This document shows, one piece after another, positions 7,647-17,186 of a stretch of DNA of 53,197 nt (positions are counted from its first letter, which is position 1; every line of letters starts with the position of its first letter). The position numbers were made by a program, and so were the translations under genes. Under the pieces are notes generated by a model, which saw nothing but the letters and a program-made list of their open reading frames with translations, was not told the DNA's origin and ran no database searches. Source of the DNA: Shewanella abyssi (GTDB lineage Bacteria > Pseudomonadota > Gammaproteobacteria > Enterobacterales > Shewanellaceae); the NCBI RefSeq assembly GCF_023284025.1, contig NZ_JAKIKR010000034.1, positions 1-53,197 on the forward strand, in the 5' to 3' direction.

Positions 7647-8306
7647 CTAGTTGCTAAGAAACTCGGCGCGGGTGGCTGGGTTAGATTTAAAAATACCGCC
7701 TAATGCTGTGGTGGTGGTTGAGCTGGTTGAATCCATCACGCCTCGGGATTTAACGCAGTAATGTACGGCATCCATCTTTACGGCAACGTCTTTGGTTTCC
7801 AGCAAGGTTTGTAGTGCGACTAAAACTTGTTGAGTCAGGCGCTCTTGTACCTGGGGACGCTGAGCGAAGAAGCGTACAATACGGTTGATTTTCGACAGCC
7901 CAATAATATTTTTACGCGGCAAATAAGCCACTCGCGCTAGGCCATCAATGGTGACGAGGTGGTGTTCACAAGTACTGGTGAGGCTAATGTCATTAACCTT
8001 GACCATCTCGTCGAAGCCCATCTTGTTTTCAATGACGGTGATTTTGGGAAAGTTGGCGTAATCAAGACCTGAAAAGATTTCATCAACGTACATTTTGGCT
8101 ATGCGACGCGGAGTATCGGCCAAGCTATCATCTCGCAGATCTAACGACATTAACGTTAAGACTTCGCGCATATGATGCTCAATTTTGTCCTTACGCTCTT
8201 CAGGAGTAAATTCGCATGGCAGCATCGGGGTTTCAAGCCCGCGCTCAAGTAGCGCAGCTTGTACTAATTGTGCTGATTCACTGAGGATAGCTTCTTTTGA
8301 TGTCAT
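7647..8306 (-). CDS. folE: GTP cyclohydrolase I
   Basis: Converts GTP to 7,8-dihydroneopterin triphosphate, the first step to folate. At 219 residues it is very close to E. coli FolE, with shared blocks [26 protein letters not shown] (zinc and active site), GLSKINRIV and QERLT. The catalytic Cys/His ligands are present (CEHH and the later HYCVKSRG). The start is ATG at 8306, preceded by GGAGG at proper distance; an in-frame GTG at 8318 overlaps that site and is rejected. It is convergent with pyrE. Confidence 0.96.
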   Translation of the reverse strand: MTSKEAILSESAQLVQAALLERGLETPMLPCEFTPEERKDKIEHHMREVLTLMSLDLRDDSLADTPRRIAKMYVDEIFSGLDYANFPKITVIENKMGFDEMVKVNDISLTSTCEHHLVTIDGLARVAYLPRKNIIGLSKINRIVRFFAQRPQVQERLTQQVLVALQTLLETKDVAVKMDAVHYCVKSRGVMDSTSSTTTTALGGIFKSNPATRAEFLSN

Positions 8307-8482
8307 AAGTTCCTCCACTGTAACGGGTAGTGGTGCTGTCTCTGGTTTTCTTCGTTGCGACTCACAATCTGACTGGTGTCGCTAAACAATAATAGTAGAG
8401 TTTAACACTTTGCTTTGACTATAAGAGCAGGGAGGATACAGCGATTTGCTGCAAACATACACCAAAAACCAGCTTGCGATAA

Positions 8483-8511
8483 GAAAAACCGACCAAATTA
8501 GTCGGTTTTTC
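8483..8511 (-). terminator. Terminator of the S9 peptidase gene
   Basis: A perfect 11-base-pair stem (GAAAAACCGAC / GTCGGTTTTTC) with a seven-base loop, 12 bases past the stop at 8523. The symmetric A and T tracts would also stop transcription from the other side. Confidence 0.85.
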
Positions 8512-8522
8512 TATTTGATGAA

Positions 8523-10490
8523 TTACAGCTTAAGATTTGTCTTCAGGAAGGTCAGCATTTCGCTGTAGTATTTTGCTCTATGACTGTCGTTATAAAAGCC
8601 GTGACCTTCGTCATCCATGACGAGTTTCTTATATGGATAATTGACGCTTTTAAGGCTGCTTTCAAGTGACTCAAGCTGCTCAATCGGTACCCGCTCATCA
8701 TCACCACCATGGACCAGTAATAAATTGGCCTGTAACTTATCGACATTGTACGCCGGAGACATGGCTTTAAGCTGGGCGATGTTAGTACCAAGGACTTGAT
8801 CTTGGTAGCTTTGACCTGAACCAGATTCGGCTACATCGCTATCTTCTTTCCACAGTGGCAAATCGTAGACACCAGCAAAACCGATGGCGCATTTAAATAA
8901 CTCGGGCTCGATAATGGCGCTTTGTAACGCGCTATAGCCGCCAAAACTACCGCCAGCTATACAGAGCCTATTCTTATCGGCAAAGCCTTGTTCAATAACG
9001 TAGCGCGTAGCATCAATAATGTCATATTGAATGTCGGTGCCCCATTTTTGATACCCCGCCTCTTCAAAATTATTGCCGTAACCACCGGAACCACGGAAGT
9101 TGACCTGTAGCACAGCGATCCCTTGGCCGGCGAGCATTTGGTTTTGCGGATCAAAACCCCACCAATCTCGAGGACCGTGGGGGCCACCATGAGGAGTCAC
9201 GACTAGAGGTAAATTCTGTGCTTCTTTACCATGTGGCAAAGTTAAATAGCCGCTAATTTTGACGCCATCACGACTAGTAAAATGGATAGGTTTAACTTCT
9301 GCCATAAGCTCAGGGTTGAGCCATTTTTTTTGCGACAGCAAGTACTCCAGCCCCATCTTATCGGTGTCGAAAATATAGTAATCACCTGGGTTTCGGTCGT
9401 TAAAAGCCAATATAACCAGCTGGGATGAATCTCGGGTCTCACTGACGATCCTGACCTGGTGTCCAGGCAGGGCGTCAAGTAGTTGTTTTAGCAGTTTAGA
9501 GTGTTGTTCATCGGGGTTAACAAAGGCATAGTTTGGATAACCATTTTCAAACTCTACCGCATACAATTGTTTGGTTTTCTGATTTATCCAATAATTGCTC
9601 GGATCGACAACATCATCTTGAATGATTTGTTTTTTATCACCTGTTTCTAGGTTGATTTTAAACACACCTAAAGTTTGACCCTGTGCTCGTCCCGCAGCAT
9701 AAATACTGTTTTTATCGTCGGCAAAAGAAATGGGTGCGAAGTCGGCCAAATTTAGATTGAGTTTATCTGTATTGTGCCAGTCTCCGTCCTTGCGGTAAAA
9801 AGCTTTAGTGGTGTTGGTTTTATCCACACCGGCTGCAAAGCGTACTTCACCATCATAATCGGTGAGGAAACGTGTCCGGCCGATGGGCGCGCGCATCAGC
9901 TTTTTACGTCTACCTTTATAGACGTCAACCCGGTAAACATCTTGTTTTAAGTCATAATCTAAATTTCTAGAGTTAGTCCAACGAACTGCGTTAACCAACA
10001 TAAACTGGTTATCATTTGGCAGAGGATCCAAAATATGGGCGGTGGCGCGGATCGCCTTATTTTTCTTAATATGCGAGCCAGTTTGCTGCTCGCCGCCGTT
10101 ATAGCCAAATAGATAAGTAGACTTAGAACCATCGGCATTAACGGCATACAACTCACCATAATAGACGGGGTGATCCTGCCAGCCTTTCAGATATTCTTTT
10201 TGCAATACCAGGCGGTCGTTATTTACCCATTGATAATTACCCACTTGAGCATTACCTGGGAAAAACACTACGTGATGAAGTTTTTTGGTTTTAGCATCTA
10301 AAATTAACAATTTATCTTTGCCGTCATGACTGGTTATTGCACCGATAAAGTCGCCGGCCGGAGATATTTTTAGATTACTAAACTCTGCGCCACGGCTGAA
10401 TTTTTTTGCAATTGATAGGGTGTCTTCAGCAAAAGCTGACAGTGTTGTGCCCATAAGCACAACTAGGCCGATAAGAGGGGAGATCTTCAT
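8523..10490 (-). CDS. Secreted S9 family (prolyl oligopeptidase-type) peptidase
   Basis: A 655-residue serine peptidase with a signal peptide (cleavage predicted after LSAFA near residue 21), so it is exported, probably to the periplasm. Residues about 25-385 form the beta-propeller-like front domain; the alpha/beta-hydrolase domain follows with HGGPHGP near the oxyanion region, nucleophile Ser515 in GGSFGGYSA, an acid in HGGDDERVP (Asp597 or 598) and His630 in GHGF. Paralogues of this acylaminoacyl-peptidase-like family are common in Shewanella. It stands alone between folE and slmA, a position where E. coli has no such gene. The substrate is likely small peptides; the exact activity is unknown. 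Confidence 0.9.
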   Translation of the reverse strand: MKISPLIGLVVLMGTTLSAFAEDTLSIAKKFSRGAEFSNLKISPAGDFIGAITSHDGKDKLLILDAKTKKLHHVVFFPGNAQVGNYQWVNNDRLVLQKEYLKGWQDHPVYYGELYAVNADGSKSTYLFGYNGGEQQTGSHIKKNKAIRATAHILDPLPNDNQFMLVNAVRWTNSRNLDYDLKQDVYRVDVYKGRRKKLMRAPIGRTRFLTDYDGEVRFAAGVDKTNTTKAFYRKDGDWHNTDKLNLNLADFAPISFADDKNSIYAAGRAQGQTLGVFKINLETGDKKQIIQDDVVDPSNYWINQKTKQLYAVEFENGYPNYAFVNPDEQHSKLLKQLLDALPGHQVRIVSETRDSSQLVILAFNDRNPGDYYIFDTDKMGLEYLLSQKKWLNPELMAEVKPIHFTSRDGVKISGYLTLPHGKEAQNLPLVVTPHGGPHGPRDWWGFDPQNQMLAGQGIAVLQVNFRGSGGYGNNFEEAGYQKWGTDIQYDIIDATRYVIEQGFADKNRLCIAGGSFGGYSALQSAIIEPELFKCAIGFAGVYDLPLWKEDSDVAESGSGQSYQDQVLGTNIAQLKAMSPAYNVDKLQANLLLVHGGDDERVPIEQLESLESSLKSVNYPYKKLVMDDEGHGFYNDSHRAKYYSEMLTFLKTNLKL

Positions 10491-10588
10491 ACTACTTCCT
10501 TGTTATATTTGTATCTGTTGCATTTTTAAACAGTTGAAAGGTTAAGGTAAATAGATGAGGGTTTCAATAGATAAATTAAAATTGGAAT

Positions 10589-10611
10589 AAGTGACGGGTT
10601 AACCGTCACTT
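10589..10611 (-). terminator. Terminator-like hairpin after slmA
   Basis: Nine-base-pair stem AAGTGACGG / CCGTCACTT, 24 bases past the slmA stop. The following minus-strand tract is AT-rich but not a pure T-run. Confidence 0.6.
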
Positions 10612-10635
10612 AACTATACGTATCGACCTAAAAGC

Positions 10636-11229
10636 TTAGCTCTGCAGTAGTTGCTGCTGCACAAATGCCCACTGTTCATTGAAGTGCTTGGTCGGCTTTA
10701 TCTTGAATTCACTACGTACAAACTGGGCGATTCTACCCTCTGCGATAGCCAGCAGTAAGTTAGCCAGCACGGCTTCGTCGATGTTAAATCCTTGCCCTTC
10801 ACGCAAGCTTTTCTCACGTAGAATTTGCTTAAGATGAGTTTCAATTTTTGAGAACAGTTGGTTAATACGACTACGTAAACGCTCATTTTCACCGAGCAGG
10901 GCATCACCGTTTAATACTCGTGAAATACCGGGGTTACGTTCAGCGAAAACCAGTAGCAGTTGTAACAACTGTTGGCAGCGTTTCATGGTGTCTTTCTCTT
11001 CATCCATGATGAGATTGATACGAGAAAGCAGCGACTCTTCGATAAACTCAATCAGGCCTTCAAACATCCGCGCTTTACTCGGAAAGTGACGATAGAGGGC
11101 TGCCTCTGATACGCCAACTTCAGCGGCTAATTTCGCCGTGGTGATACGTTGTCCTGGGTTTGTTTCTAGCATGATCGCCAAACATTGAAGAATATGTTCG
11201 CGGCGATTTATTTTTGGGCTTGCAGCCAT
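10636..11229 (-). CDS. slmA: Nucleoid occlusion factor SlmA
   Basis: TetR-family DNA-binding protein that binds sites across the chromosome and blocks FtsZ ring assembly over the nucleoid. The N-terminal helix-turn-helix is clear ([25 protein letters not shown], about 27-51), followed by the family's [17 protein letters not shown] helix. At 197 residues it matches E. coli SlmA (198). It follows coaBC and dut on the same strand as in E. coli. The window therefore holds both SlmA and its partner FtsZ. Confidence 0.95.
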   Translation of the reverse strand: MAASPKINRREHILQCLAIMLETNPGQRITTAKLAAEVGVSEAALYRHFPSKARMFEGLIEFIEESLLSRINLIMDEEKDTMKRCQQLLQLLLVFAERNPGISRVLNGDALLGENERLRSRINQLFSKIETHLKQILREKSLREGQGFNIDEAVLANLLLAIAEGRIAQFVRSEFKIKPTKHFNEQWAFVQQQLLQS

Positions 11230-11328
11230 TTGTTAGTCCTTCACTCGATTACTACTGAGCGAGACAGCAAGAAAACGTAGCTCCGTGCTATCTATAAAAT
11301 GTAGTGATGCGCTTAACGCGGCAATTTA

Positions 11329-11787
11329 TTATTTTGTACCTGAATGACCAAACCCGCCTGCACCGCGGTCTGAGCTATCAAATTCATCAACAAGTTTAAA
11401 TTCGGCTTGTACGACTGGAACAAACACGAGTTGCGCCAGACGGTCACCAATCTCAATAGTGAAGGGTTCACTACCACGATTCCAGCAAGAGACCATTAAT
11501 GGCCCTTGGTAATCAGAGTCGATTAATCCCACTAGGTTACCGAGTACGATACCGTGCTTATGCCCTAGACCTGAACGAGGTAATATTATCGCTGCTAAGC
11601 TTGGATCTGCCACGTGTACAGCAATACCGGTCGGAATAAGCACTGTTTCACCTGGTTGTATGGTGAGCTGAGTGTCAGTGATAGCGCGCAAGTCCATTCC
11701 TGCACTGCCTGGCGTCGCATAGGCTGGCAGTGGAAACTGGGTACCAATACGCGAGTCTAGAATCTTTAATTCAATCGGTGTTTTCAT
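11329..11787 (-). CDS. dut: dUTP diphosphatase
   Basis: Trimeric dUTPase that hydrolyses dUTP to dUMP, keeping uracil out of DNA and feeding dTMP synthesis. At 152 residues it is full length with all five motifs: [38 protein letters not shown] and the C-terminal [10 protein letters not shown] arm. The ATG at 11787 follows the coaBC stop with no gap (TAAATG), so the two are translationally linked. Confidence 0.97.
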   Translation of the reverse strand: MKTPIELKILDSRIGTQFPLPAYATPGSAGMDLRAITDTQLTIQPGETVLIPTGIAVHVADPSLAAIILPRSGLGHKHGIVLGNLVGLIDSDYQGPLMVSCWNRGSEPFTIEIGDRLAQLVFVPVVQAEFKLVDEFDSSDRGAGGFGHSGTK

Positions 11788-12981
11788 TTATTTTTTTACT
11801 TTTTCTGCGATTAGAGTGAGTAATTGCTTGGCTAAAGTGTGTTTGTCGACAGCGGGGAAGTGTGTCGCACCACCGTGCCAAAACACGCTGAGCGCATTAT
11901 TGTCGCTATTAAAGCCAATGTTACTGTTTGAAACATCATTGGCGGCGATCATGTCGAGTTTCTTACGTACAAGTTTACCTTTGGCGTATTGTTCGACATC
12001 GTTTGTTTCTGCTGCAAATCCAACCGTAAACGGACGTTTAGCATGGCTGGCAACGGTGGCTAAGATATCAGGATTTCGCACCAGTGCAAGCTGCATTTCT
12101 TGCGCTGATTTTTTGATTTTACTCTCGGCAATATCCGCTATTCGGTAATCAGCGACGGCTGCGCAACCGATAAAAATTTGATGGTTTTCGACTTCGGGGA
12201 GCACTGCATCAAGCATCTCTTGTGCTGACTCTACATCAATGCGGGTGACATTCGCTGGAGTGGCTAAATTAACAGGCCCTGCAACAAGTGTCACTTTTGC
12301 GCCCATTTCGGCAGCGGCACTAGCAAGTGAAAACCCCATCTTGCCTGAGCTATGATTTGAGATATACCTTACGGGATCGATGGCTTCACGGGTCGGTCCT
12401 GCGGTTAGCAACAATGAGACTCCCGCTAATAGCTTTGGAGCAAAGAACTGTTCGCATCGCTCTGCAATGGCAATAGGCTCTAACATTCTACCAGGGCCAA
12501 CTTCACCACAAGCCTGAGAACCAGAATCAGGGCCCCAAACGGCGATCCCGCGTTGCGCTACGGTCTCCAAATTGGCTTGTGTCGCTGCATTGCGATACAT
12601 CTGTTGATTCATCGCTGGGCACAGCACGATAGGGGCTTCTGTGGCTAAGCATGTGGTGGTGATGAGCTCATCTGCCATGCCATTACTGATGCGGGCAATT
12701 AAGTTTGCCGTGGCGGGGGCGATAATGACTAAGTCAGCCCAGCGGGCTAATTCGATATGTCCCATGGACGCTTCAGCAGTTGGATCGAGTAGATCGGTAG
12801 ACACCGGGTAACCAGATAAAGCTTGTAGGGTGAGAGGCGTGATGAATTGCTGTGCACTTTGGCTCATAACGACTCTTACGTCAGCGCCACGGTCTTTCAG
12901 TTTGCGCACTAAATCAGCAGATTTGTAGGCTGCAATGCCGCCGCTGATCCCTAAAAGGACTTTCTTGTTTTTCAAACCCAT
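11788..12981 (-). CDS. coaBC: Bifunctional phosphopantothenoylcysteine decarboxylase / phosphopantothenate-cysteine ligase
   Basis: Two consecutive steps of coenzyme A synthesis. The N-terminal flavoprotein decarboxylase (about 1-190) shows [11 protein letters not shown], the PAMNQQM substrate motif and the [10 protein letters not shown] loop with the catalytic Cys. The C-terminal CTP-dependent ligase (about 190-397) shows [24 protein letters not shown] and the KIKK segment. Length and order (coaBC-dut-slmA) match E. coli. It is divergent from radC. Confidence 0.97.
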   Translation of the reverse strand: MGLKNKKVLLGISGGIAAYKSADLVRKLKDRGADVRVVMSQSAQQFITPLTLQALSGYPVSTDLLDPTAEASMGHIELARWADLVIIAPATANLIARISNGMADELITTTCLATEAPIVLCPAMNQQMYRNAATQANLETVAQRGIAVWGPDSGSQACGEVGPGRMLEPIAIAERCEQFFAPKLLAGVSLLLTAGPTREAIDPVRYISNHSSGKMGFSLASAAAEMGAKVTLVAGPVNLATPANVTRIDVESAQEMLDAVLPEVENHQIFIGCAAVADYRIADIAESKIKKSAQEMQLALVRNPDILATVASHAKRPFTVGFAAETNDVEQYAKGKLVRKKLDMIAANDVSNSNIGFNSDNNALSVFWHGGATHFPAVDKHTLAKQLLTLIAEKVKK

Positions 12982-13131
12982 AGGTCTATTTCCATGATCA
13001 TTTTGACGGATTTTAATGCTGTCCGTGCAGTCGATGTTGCGGCCTAAGATATCACAATCCTAATCGAGTTGATGAACAAGTTAGCAAATTCTCGACCATA
13101 CTCAATTATAACGAATGACAAGGAGGTTATT

Positions 13132-13809
13132 GTGGCAATTAAAGACTGGCCGCAAGGTGAAGGGCCAAGAGAAAAATTACTGACTAATGGTGCACAGCAG
13201 CTATCGGATGCAGAGTTGCTGGCTGTACTGCTCAGAGTCGGTCTTAAGGGATTAAGTGCCGTTGAGTTAGCTCGTATGATGATTACCGAGTTTGGAGGGC
13301 TTAGAAGCTTGTTGACGGCTTCTCAAGCACAAGTGTGCCGATTAGATGGTATTGGCCCAGTTAAGTTCGCCCAATTGCAGGCTGCCGTTGAGATCGGTAA
13401 CCGAATTTCGAAAGAAAATCTAAAAAGAGGCAAGATTTTATCGGATCCTGATTTAACTCGGGACTATTTAATGAGACAATTAGGGGATCGTGCCTATGAG
13501 GTGTTTGCTGTTTTACTATTAGATAGCCAACATCGAGTCATTCAATTCGTTGAATTATTCAGGGGCACAATAAATTCGGCATCCGTTTATCCACGAGATG
13601 TGGTGAGCTTGGTGCTAGAGAAAAAAGCTGCGGCTGTGATCGTGTGTCACAATCATCCCTCTGGAGTTGCAGAGCCAAGTACAGCCGACAGGCGAATTAC
13701 TGAGCGATTGAAACAAGCACTACAAACCATCGATGTTTCCCTGTTGGACCATATGGTTGTAGGCGATCGAGAGATAGTTTCTTTCGCTGAACGAGGGTGG
13801 ATAGATTAA
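13132..13809 (+). CDS. radC: RadC family JAMM-domain protein
   Basis: A 225-residue RadC protein: helix-hairpin-helix region (LDGIGPVKFAQLQAAVE, about 69-85) followed by a JAMM/MPN metal-site domain with CHNHPSG and the downstream Ser and Asp of the motif (STADRRIT). The family's role is unsettled despite its historical link to DNA repair. The start chosen is GTG at 13132 because AAGGAGG lies five bases before it and the family begins at AIKDWP; the longer frame from 13069 lacks these. It is divergent from coaBC as in E. coli. Confidence 0.93.
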   Translation: MAIKDWPQGEGPREKLLTNGAQQLSDAELLAVLLRVGLKGLSAVELARMMITEFGGLRSLLTASQAQVCRLDGIGPVKFAQLQAAVEIGNRISKENLKRGKILSDPDLTRDYLMRQLGDRAYEVFAVLLLDSQHRVIQFVELFRGTINSASVYPRDVVSLVLEKKAAAVIVCHNHPSGVAEPSTADRRITERLKQALQTIDVSLLDHMVVGDREIVSFAERGWID

Positions 13810-13817
13810 TCTAACCC

Positions 13818-13846
13818 TTGATCTTTGATTTTAGATCCTGTATAAA
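13818..13846 (+). promoter_or_regulatory. rpmB-rpmG promoter
   Basis: TTGATC (13818-13823) and TATAAA (13841-13846) with 17-base spacing, followed by GC-rich bases at the expected start. This gives a leader of about 85 bases before rpmB. Confidence 0.7.
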
Positions 13847-13862
13847 ATGCGCCCTCTGTTGT

Positions 13863-13910
13863 GTGCCTCAGGCGACGGCCGTGTTCGAGGTACATTAATG
13901 CTCGAGCGTT
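13863..13910 (+). promoter_or_regulatory. Two-hairpin 5' leader of rpmB
   Basis: The first stem pairs GTGCCTC (13863-13869) with GAGGTAC (13887-13893); the second is the near-perfect palindrome AATGCTCGAGCGTT (13897-13910). Ribosomal protein mRNAs often carry leader structures bound by one of their own products; a link to L28 here is inference. Confidence 0.4.
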
Positions 13911-13937
13911 ATATATATTGTTTTGGAGAAGTTTGAC

Positions 13938-14174
13938 ATGTCAAGAATATGCCAAGTAACTGGCAAGAAACCAATGGTTGGTAACAACCGTTCGCACGCA
14001 AAGAATTCTACGCGTCGTCGTTTTTTACCTAACCTACAGAATCACAGATTCTGGTTAGAAACTGAAAAACGTTTCGTTAAGCTACGTATCTCTACTAAGG
14101 GTATGCGTATCATTGATAAGAAAGGTATCGAAGTTGTTATTGCTGAACTTCGTGCCCGTGGCGAGAAGGTATAA
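13938..14174 (+). CDS. rpmB: 50S ribosomal protein L28
   Basis: L28, 78 residues from [12 protein letters not shown] to ARGEKV, a close match to the enterobacterial protein. The ATG at 13938 is preferred to an in-frame start at 13923 because the family starts MSR and GGAG precedes it. It is followed six bases later by rpmG, the universal pair. Confidence 0.98.
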   Translation: MSRICQVTGKKPMVGNNRSHAKNSTRRRFLPNLQNHRFWLETEKRFVKLRISTKGMRIIDKKGIEVVIAELRARGEKV

Positions 14175-14180
14175 TAAACC

Positions 14181-14354
14181 ATGGCTAAATCTAAAGGTAA
14201 TCGTGAGAAGATCAAGCTAGTATCTAGCGCTAAAACTGGTCACTTCTATACGACTGAAAAGAACAAGCGTAACATGCCTGAAAAAATGGAAATCAAGAAA
14301 TTTGATCCTGTTATTCGTCAGCACGTTATGTACAAAGAAGCTAAAATCAAGTAA
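14181..14354 (+). CDS. rpmG: 50S ribosomal protein L33
   Basis: L33, 57 residues, from [20 protein letters not shown] to the stop at 14354. It is the cysteine-free type that needs no zinc. It lies six bases after rpmB, and a terminator follows 20 bases after the stop. Confidence 0.98.
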
Positions 14355-14374
14355 TAACTTGTTTTAAGCATCTT

Positions 14375-14404
14375 AAAAGCCTCTATTTTTAGAGGCTTTT
14401 TTTT
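14375..14404 (+). terminator. Terminator of rpmB-rpmG
   Basis: Perfect 11-base-pair stem AAAAGCCTCTA / TAGAGGCTTTT with a four-T loop and T-run. Confidence 0.93.
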
Positions 14405-14543
14405 GGCTAAAATTCCGCCTATTTCAGCCGTCATCTCTTTTGTTGTGACAACGACTGAATATTCAATCTCCTTATTGTTAACGTAAATCCTATCAAATTT
14501 CTTAAATTCACTTGCTTAGCGATAGTATATTTATACGCCAAAG

Positions 14544-14578
14544 TGACAATAAATGCTGTTTTAGTGAATTAAAATGCA
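14544..14578 (+). promoter_or_regulatory. Two ArgR operator half-sites (ARG boxes) upstream of argA
   Basis: The proximal box TGAATTAAAATGCA (14565-14578) fits the ARG box consensus TGMATWWWWATKCA exactly. A weaker box, TGACAATAAATGCT, starts at 14544, exactly 21 bases upstream, the spacing at which ArgR hexamers bind tandem boxes. Arginine-dependent repression of argA is known in E. coli and is inferred here. Confidence 0.8.
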
Positions 14579-14650
14579 CTATCATCGTTAGTGTTTATCA
14601 ATAAAGTCAATTATTGTGACTGTCTATTTAGACTAGAAGGTGGATTCAGC

Positions 14651-15970
14651 GTGCGTACTACAGAACTTGTCGATGGTTTTCGTCACTCAGCTTCCTATGT
14701 CAACGCGCATAGAGGCAAAACATTTGTCGTTATGCTGGGTGGCGAAGCGTTAGCGCAGCCGCAGTTTAAAGCGATTATCAATGATATTGCGCTATTGCAT
14801 AGCTTAGGGATCAAGATCGTTCTTGTGCATGGCGCTCGGCCACAAATCGATGAAGCGCTAGCTCAGCAGCGCTTAACTCCCGAATATTACAATGGTGTGA
14901 GAATAACCGAAGAAGATACCTTAAAAGTGATCAAGCAAGTGGTGGGGGCGTTGCAGCTCGACATTACTGCAAGGTTGTCGATGAGTTTGAGCAATACCCC
15001 AATGCAGGGCGCACAAATTAATGTGGTTAGTGGCAACTTTGTCATTGCGCAGCCATTAGGGGTTGAAGATGGTGTGGATTACAGCCTTAGCGGCAGAGTG
15101 AGGCGGATTGACACCCAGGGGCTCAAGCGGCAGTTAGACTGTGGTGGCATCGTTTTACTAGGCCCTGTGGCGGCCTCAGTCACTGGAGAGAGCTTTAACT
15201 TAACGGCTGAAGAGGTTGCGACGCAAATAGCGGTTAAGTTAAAGGCTGACAAGATGATTGGCTTTAGTGCTCACAAAGGGATTATGGATGAAAAGGGCGA
15301 GGTGCTAGCGGAGTTGATGCCGACTGATGCCCAAAGCATCCTCAATAACTTACCTGAGCAAGCGCCGCTCTGTTTAGGAGCTAAAGCATTTTTACAGGCC
15401 AGTATTGATGCCTGCCGTAATGGGGTGAGTCGTTGTCATTTTGTCAGTTATTTAGATGATGGTGCGCTACTGCAAGAGTTGTTCTCTCGGGACGGCATCG
15501 GAACGCAAATTGTCACTGAAAGTGCAGAGCGCTTGCGCCGTGCTTCTATCAGAGATATCGGCGGTATTTTAGACCTCATTCGTCCGCTCGAGGAGAAGGG
15601 TATTTTAGTACGCCGTTCCCGTGAGCAGCTCGAAGTGGAAATTGAGCAGTTTATGCTGATCGAGCGCGATAGTTTAGTGATCGGCTGCGCTGCATTCTAT
15701 CCTTTTGAGGAGGACAATGCGGGCGAGTTTGCCTGCTTAGTGGTGCATCCAGAATATCGAGATGCAGACCGTGGCAGCTTGCTGCTGCAAAATATCATTA
15801 GTCAGGCCAGTGTGAGAGGCTACTCAAGATTATTTGCCCTAACGACTCGCAGTATTCATTGGTTCTTAGAGCACGGCTTTAAGATTGTTGAAGTTGATGA
15901 GTTACCGGGGAAAAAGCAGCAGCTGTATAACTATCAACGTAAATCTAAGATTTTAGCCTTGGACTTATAG
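14651..15970 (+). CDS. argA: N-acetylglutamate synthase
   Basis: First step of arginine synthesis: acetyl-CoA plus glutamate to N-acetylglutamate. The 439-residue protein aligns with E. coli ArgA along its length. The amino-acid-kinase-like domain (about 1-290) includes [25 protein letters not shown] and INVVSGNF; the GNAT acetyltransferase domain (about 295-439) includes [14 protein letters not shown] and [13 protein letters not shown]. The kinase-like domain is where arginine inhibits the family. The start is GTG at 14651, with GGTGGA before it and the family's [12 protein letters not shown] following. ArgR boxes lie upstream. Confidence 0.96.
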   Translation: MRTTELVDGFRHSASYVNAHRGKTFVVMLGGEALAQPQFKAIINDIALLHSLGIKIVLVHGARPQIDEALAQQRLTPEYYNGVRITEEDTLKVIKQVVGALQLDITARLSMSLSNTPMQGAQINVVSGNFVIAQPLGVEDGVDYSLSGRVRRIDTQGLKRQLDCGGIVLLGPVAASVTGESFNLTAEEVATQIAVKLKADKMIGFSAHKGIMDEKGEVLAELMPTDAQSILNNLPEQAPLCLGAKAFLQASIDACRNGVSRCHFVSYLDDGALLQELFSRDGIGTQIVTESAERLRRASIRDIGGILDLIRPLEEKGILVRRSREQLEVEIEQFMLIERDSLVIGCAAFYPFEEDNAGEFACLVVHPEYRDADRGSLLLQNIISQASVRGYSRLFALTTRSIHWFLEHGFKIVEVDELPGKKQQLYNYQRKSKILALDL

Positions 15971-15993
15971 GGAGTTAACTCCAGCGCTGCGTT

Positions 15994-16035
15994 AAACGTA
16001 AAAAGCGAACCTATTGAGGTTCGCTTTTTACGTTT
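15994..16035. terminator. Bidirectional terminator between argA and rarD
   Basis: A perfect 18-base-pair stem with a six-base loop (TATTGA), arms at 15994-16011 and 16018-16035, with A and T tracts on both flanks. It lies between two convergent genes. Confidence 0.92.
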
Positions 16036-16045
16036 TATCAGTTGG

Positions 16046-16933
16046 CTATTTTTTTCGCTTGCGCTTATAGAACATATCGATGGTAAACAGGGCTAATGCA
16101 GCCCAAATAAAGGCGAAGGTAATGCCTTTCTCCATATCAAAGGGTTCGTTAAACAAGTTTACCGCGAGGATAAACATGATGCTGGGCCCTATGTACTGAA
16201 AAAATCCGAGCATCGTGAAGGGGATCCGTACTGCTGCGGCGGCAAAGCATAACAAGGGTATCGTGGTCACTATACCTGCTGCCAACAACAATAGGTTGAG
16301 ATGCATATCGTTGTTTAGCAGATGTGTCATTGAATCACCCATATTGCTCAGCAGGTAAATCAGTGCCACCGGCATTAAAATGGCTGTTTCAACGAGTAGG
16401 CCGGTTTTGGCGTCGACGTTGACCTTTTTACGCAGTAAGCCATAACAAGCAAAAGAGCCAGCTAAGGCAAGCGACACTAGCGGTATAGAGCCAAATGATA
16501 TGAGCTGCACCGACACACCAATGGCGGCTAAAGAAACCGCTGCCCACTGGAGTTTACGTAAGCGCTCACCGAGGAATAACATGGCCAGAAATACATTCAC
16601 CAGCGGATTAATAAAATAACCTAAACTGGCATCTAGCATATGGTCGTTATTGACCGCCCATATAAATAACAACCAGTTGGCGGCGATTAATAGTGAGGTT
16701 ATACACAAAACGATTAATTGTTTGGGTTTTTTTAATAGCTGTCTGACACGACTAAAGCCGCCAAAAAGGCTCATTAACAGCCCCATGAAAACAAATGACC
16801 AAAGTACACGGTGCAGCAAGATCTCAGCTGAAGACACATCAGTGAGCAGTTTAAAGTACAGGGGAGCGAAGCCCCATAGTGTGTAAGCGCAAATGGCAAA
16901 TGCTATGCCTCTACGGTGTTCTATATCTTGCAT
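16046..16933 (-). CDS. rarD: RarD, EamA-family inner-membrane transporter
   Basis: A 295-residue protein of the drug/metabolite transporter superfamily with about ten hydrophobic segments and basic ends (FYKRKRKK). The start MQDIEHRRGIAFAICAYTLWGFAPLYFKLL matches the RarD branch, as do INWLLFIWAVNNDHMLDASLGYFINPL-type blocks in the third and fourth segments. The substrate is unknown. The neighbourhood rarD-yigI-recQ is shared with E. coli, which supports the name. Confidence 0.9.
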   Translation of the reverse strand: MQDIEHRRGIAFAICAYTLWGFAPLYFKLLTDVSSAEILLHRVLWSFVFMGLLMSLFGGFSRVRQLLKKPKQLIVLCITSLLIAANWLLFIWAVNNDHMLDASLGYFINPLVNVFLAMLFLGERLRKLQWAAVSLAAIGVSVQLISFGSIPLVSLALAGSFACYGLLRKKVNVDAKTGLLVETAILMPVALIYLLSNMGDSMTHLLNNDMHLNLLLLAAGIVTTIPLLCFAAAAVRIPFTMLGFFQYIGPSIMFILAVNLFNEPFDMEKGITFAFIWAALALFTIDMFYKRKRKK

Positions 16934-17142
16934 TGGAATGTGCTAAAAGGAGGGGGTAGGCCAAGTGTAATCCTGTCGCAGCACAGACTCAAGCGAGTCC
17001 TAGTGTTTATGTAGGTGCTAGCGTGCTAGGAAACAGTGACAGCGAGGAAAGAAACAGTTCCATATGAGGCTGAGTCAGGCGGAAAATCATCTTAAGACAT
17101 AATTGTTGCTCTCGGCGTTGACAAGGGGGATTTTGATAGCGT

Positions 17143-17174
17143 AAAAGCGATGCGTGAGATGGTACGCATCGCTT
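17143..17174 (-). terminator. Terminator of yigI
   Basis: Perfect 11-base-pair stem AAGCGATGCGT / ACGCATCGCTT with an eight-base loop, followed by TTTTA on the minus strand, 12 bases past the yigI stop. Confidence 0.82.
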
Positions 17175-17186
17175 GTCATGCTTTGA

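Noticed and set aside
8307..8318. Upstream GTG start for folE
   Set aside because: It lies on the Shine-Dalgarno sequence of the ATG at 8306, which better fits the family.
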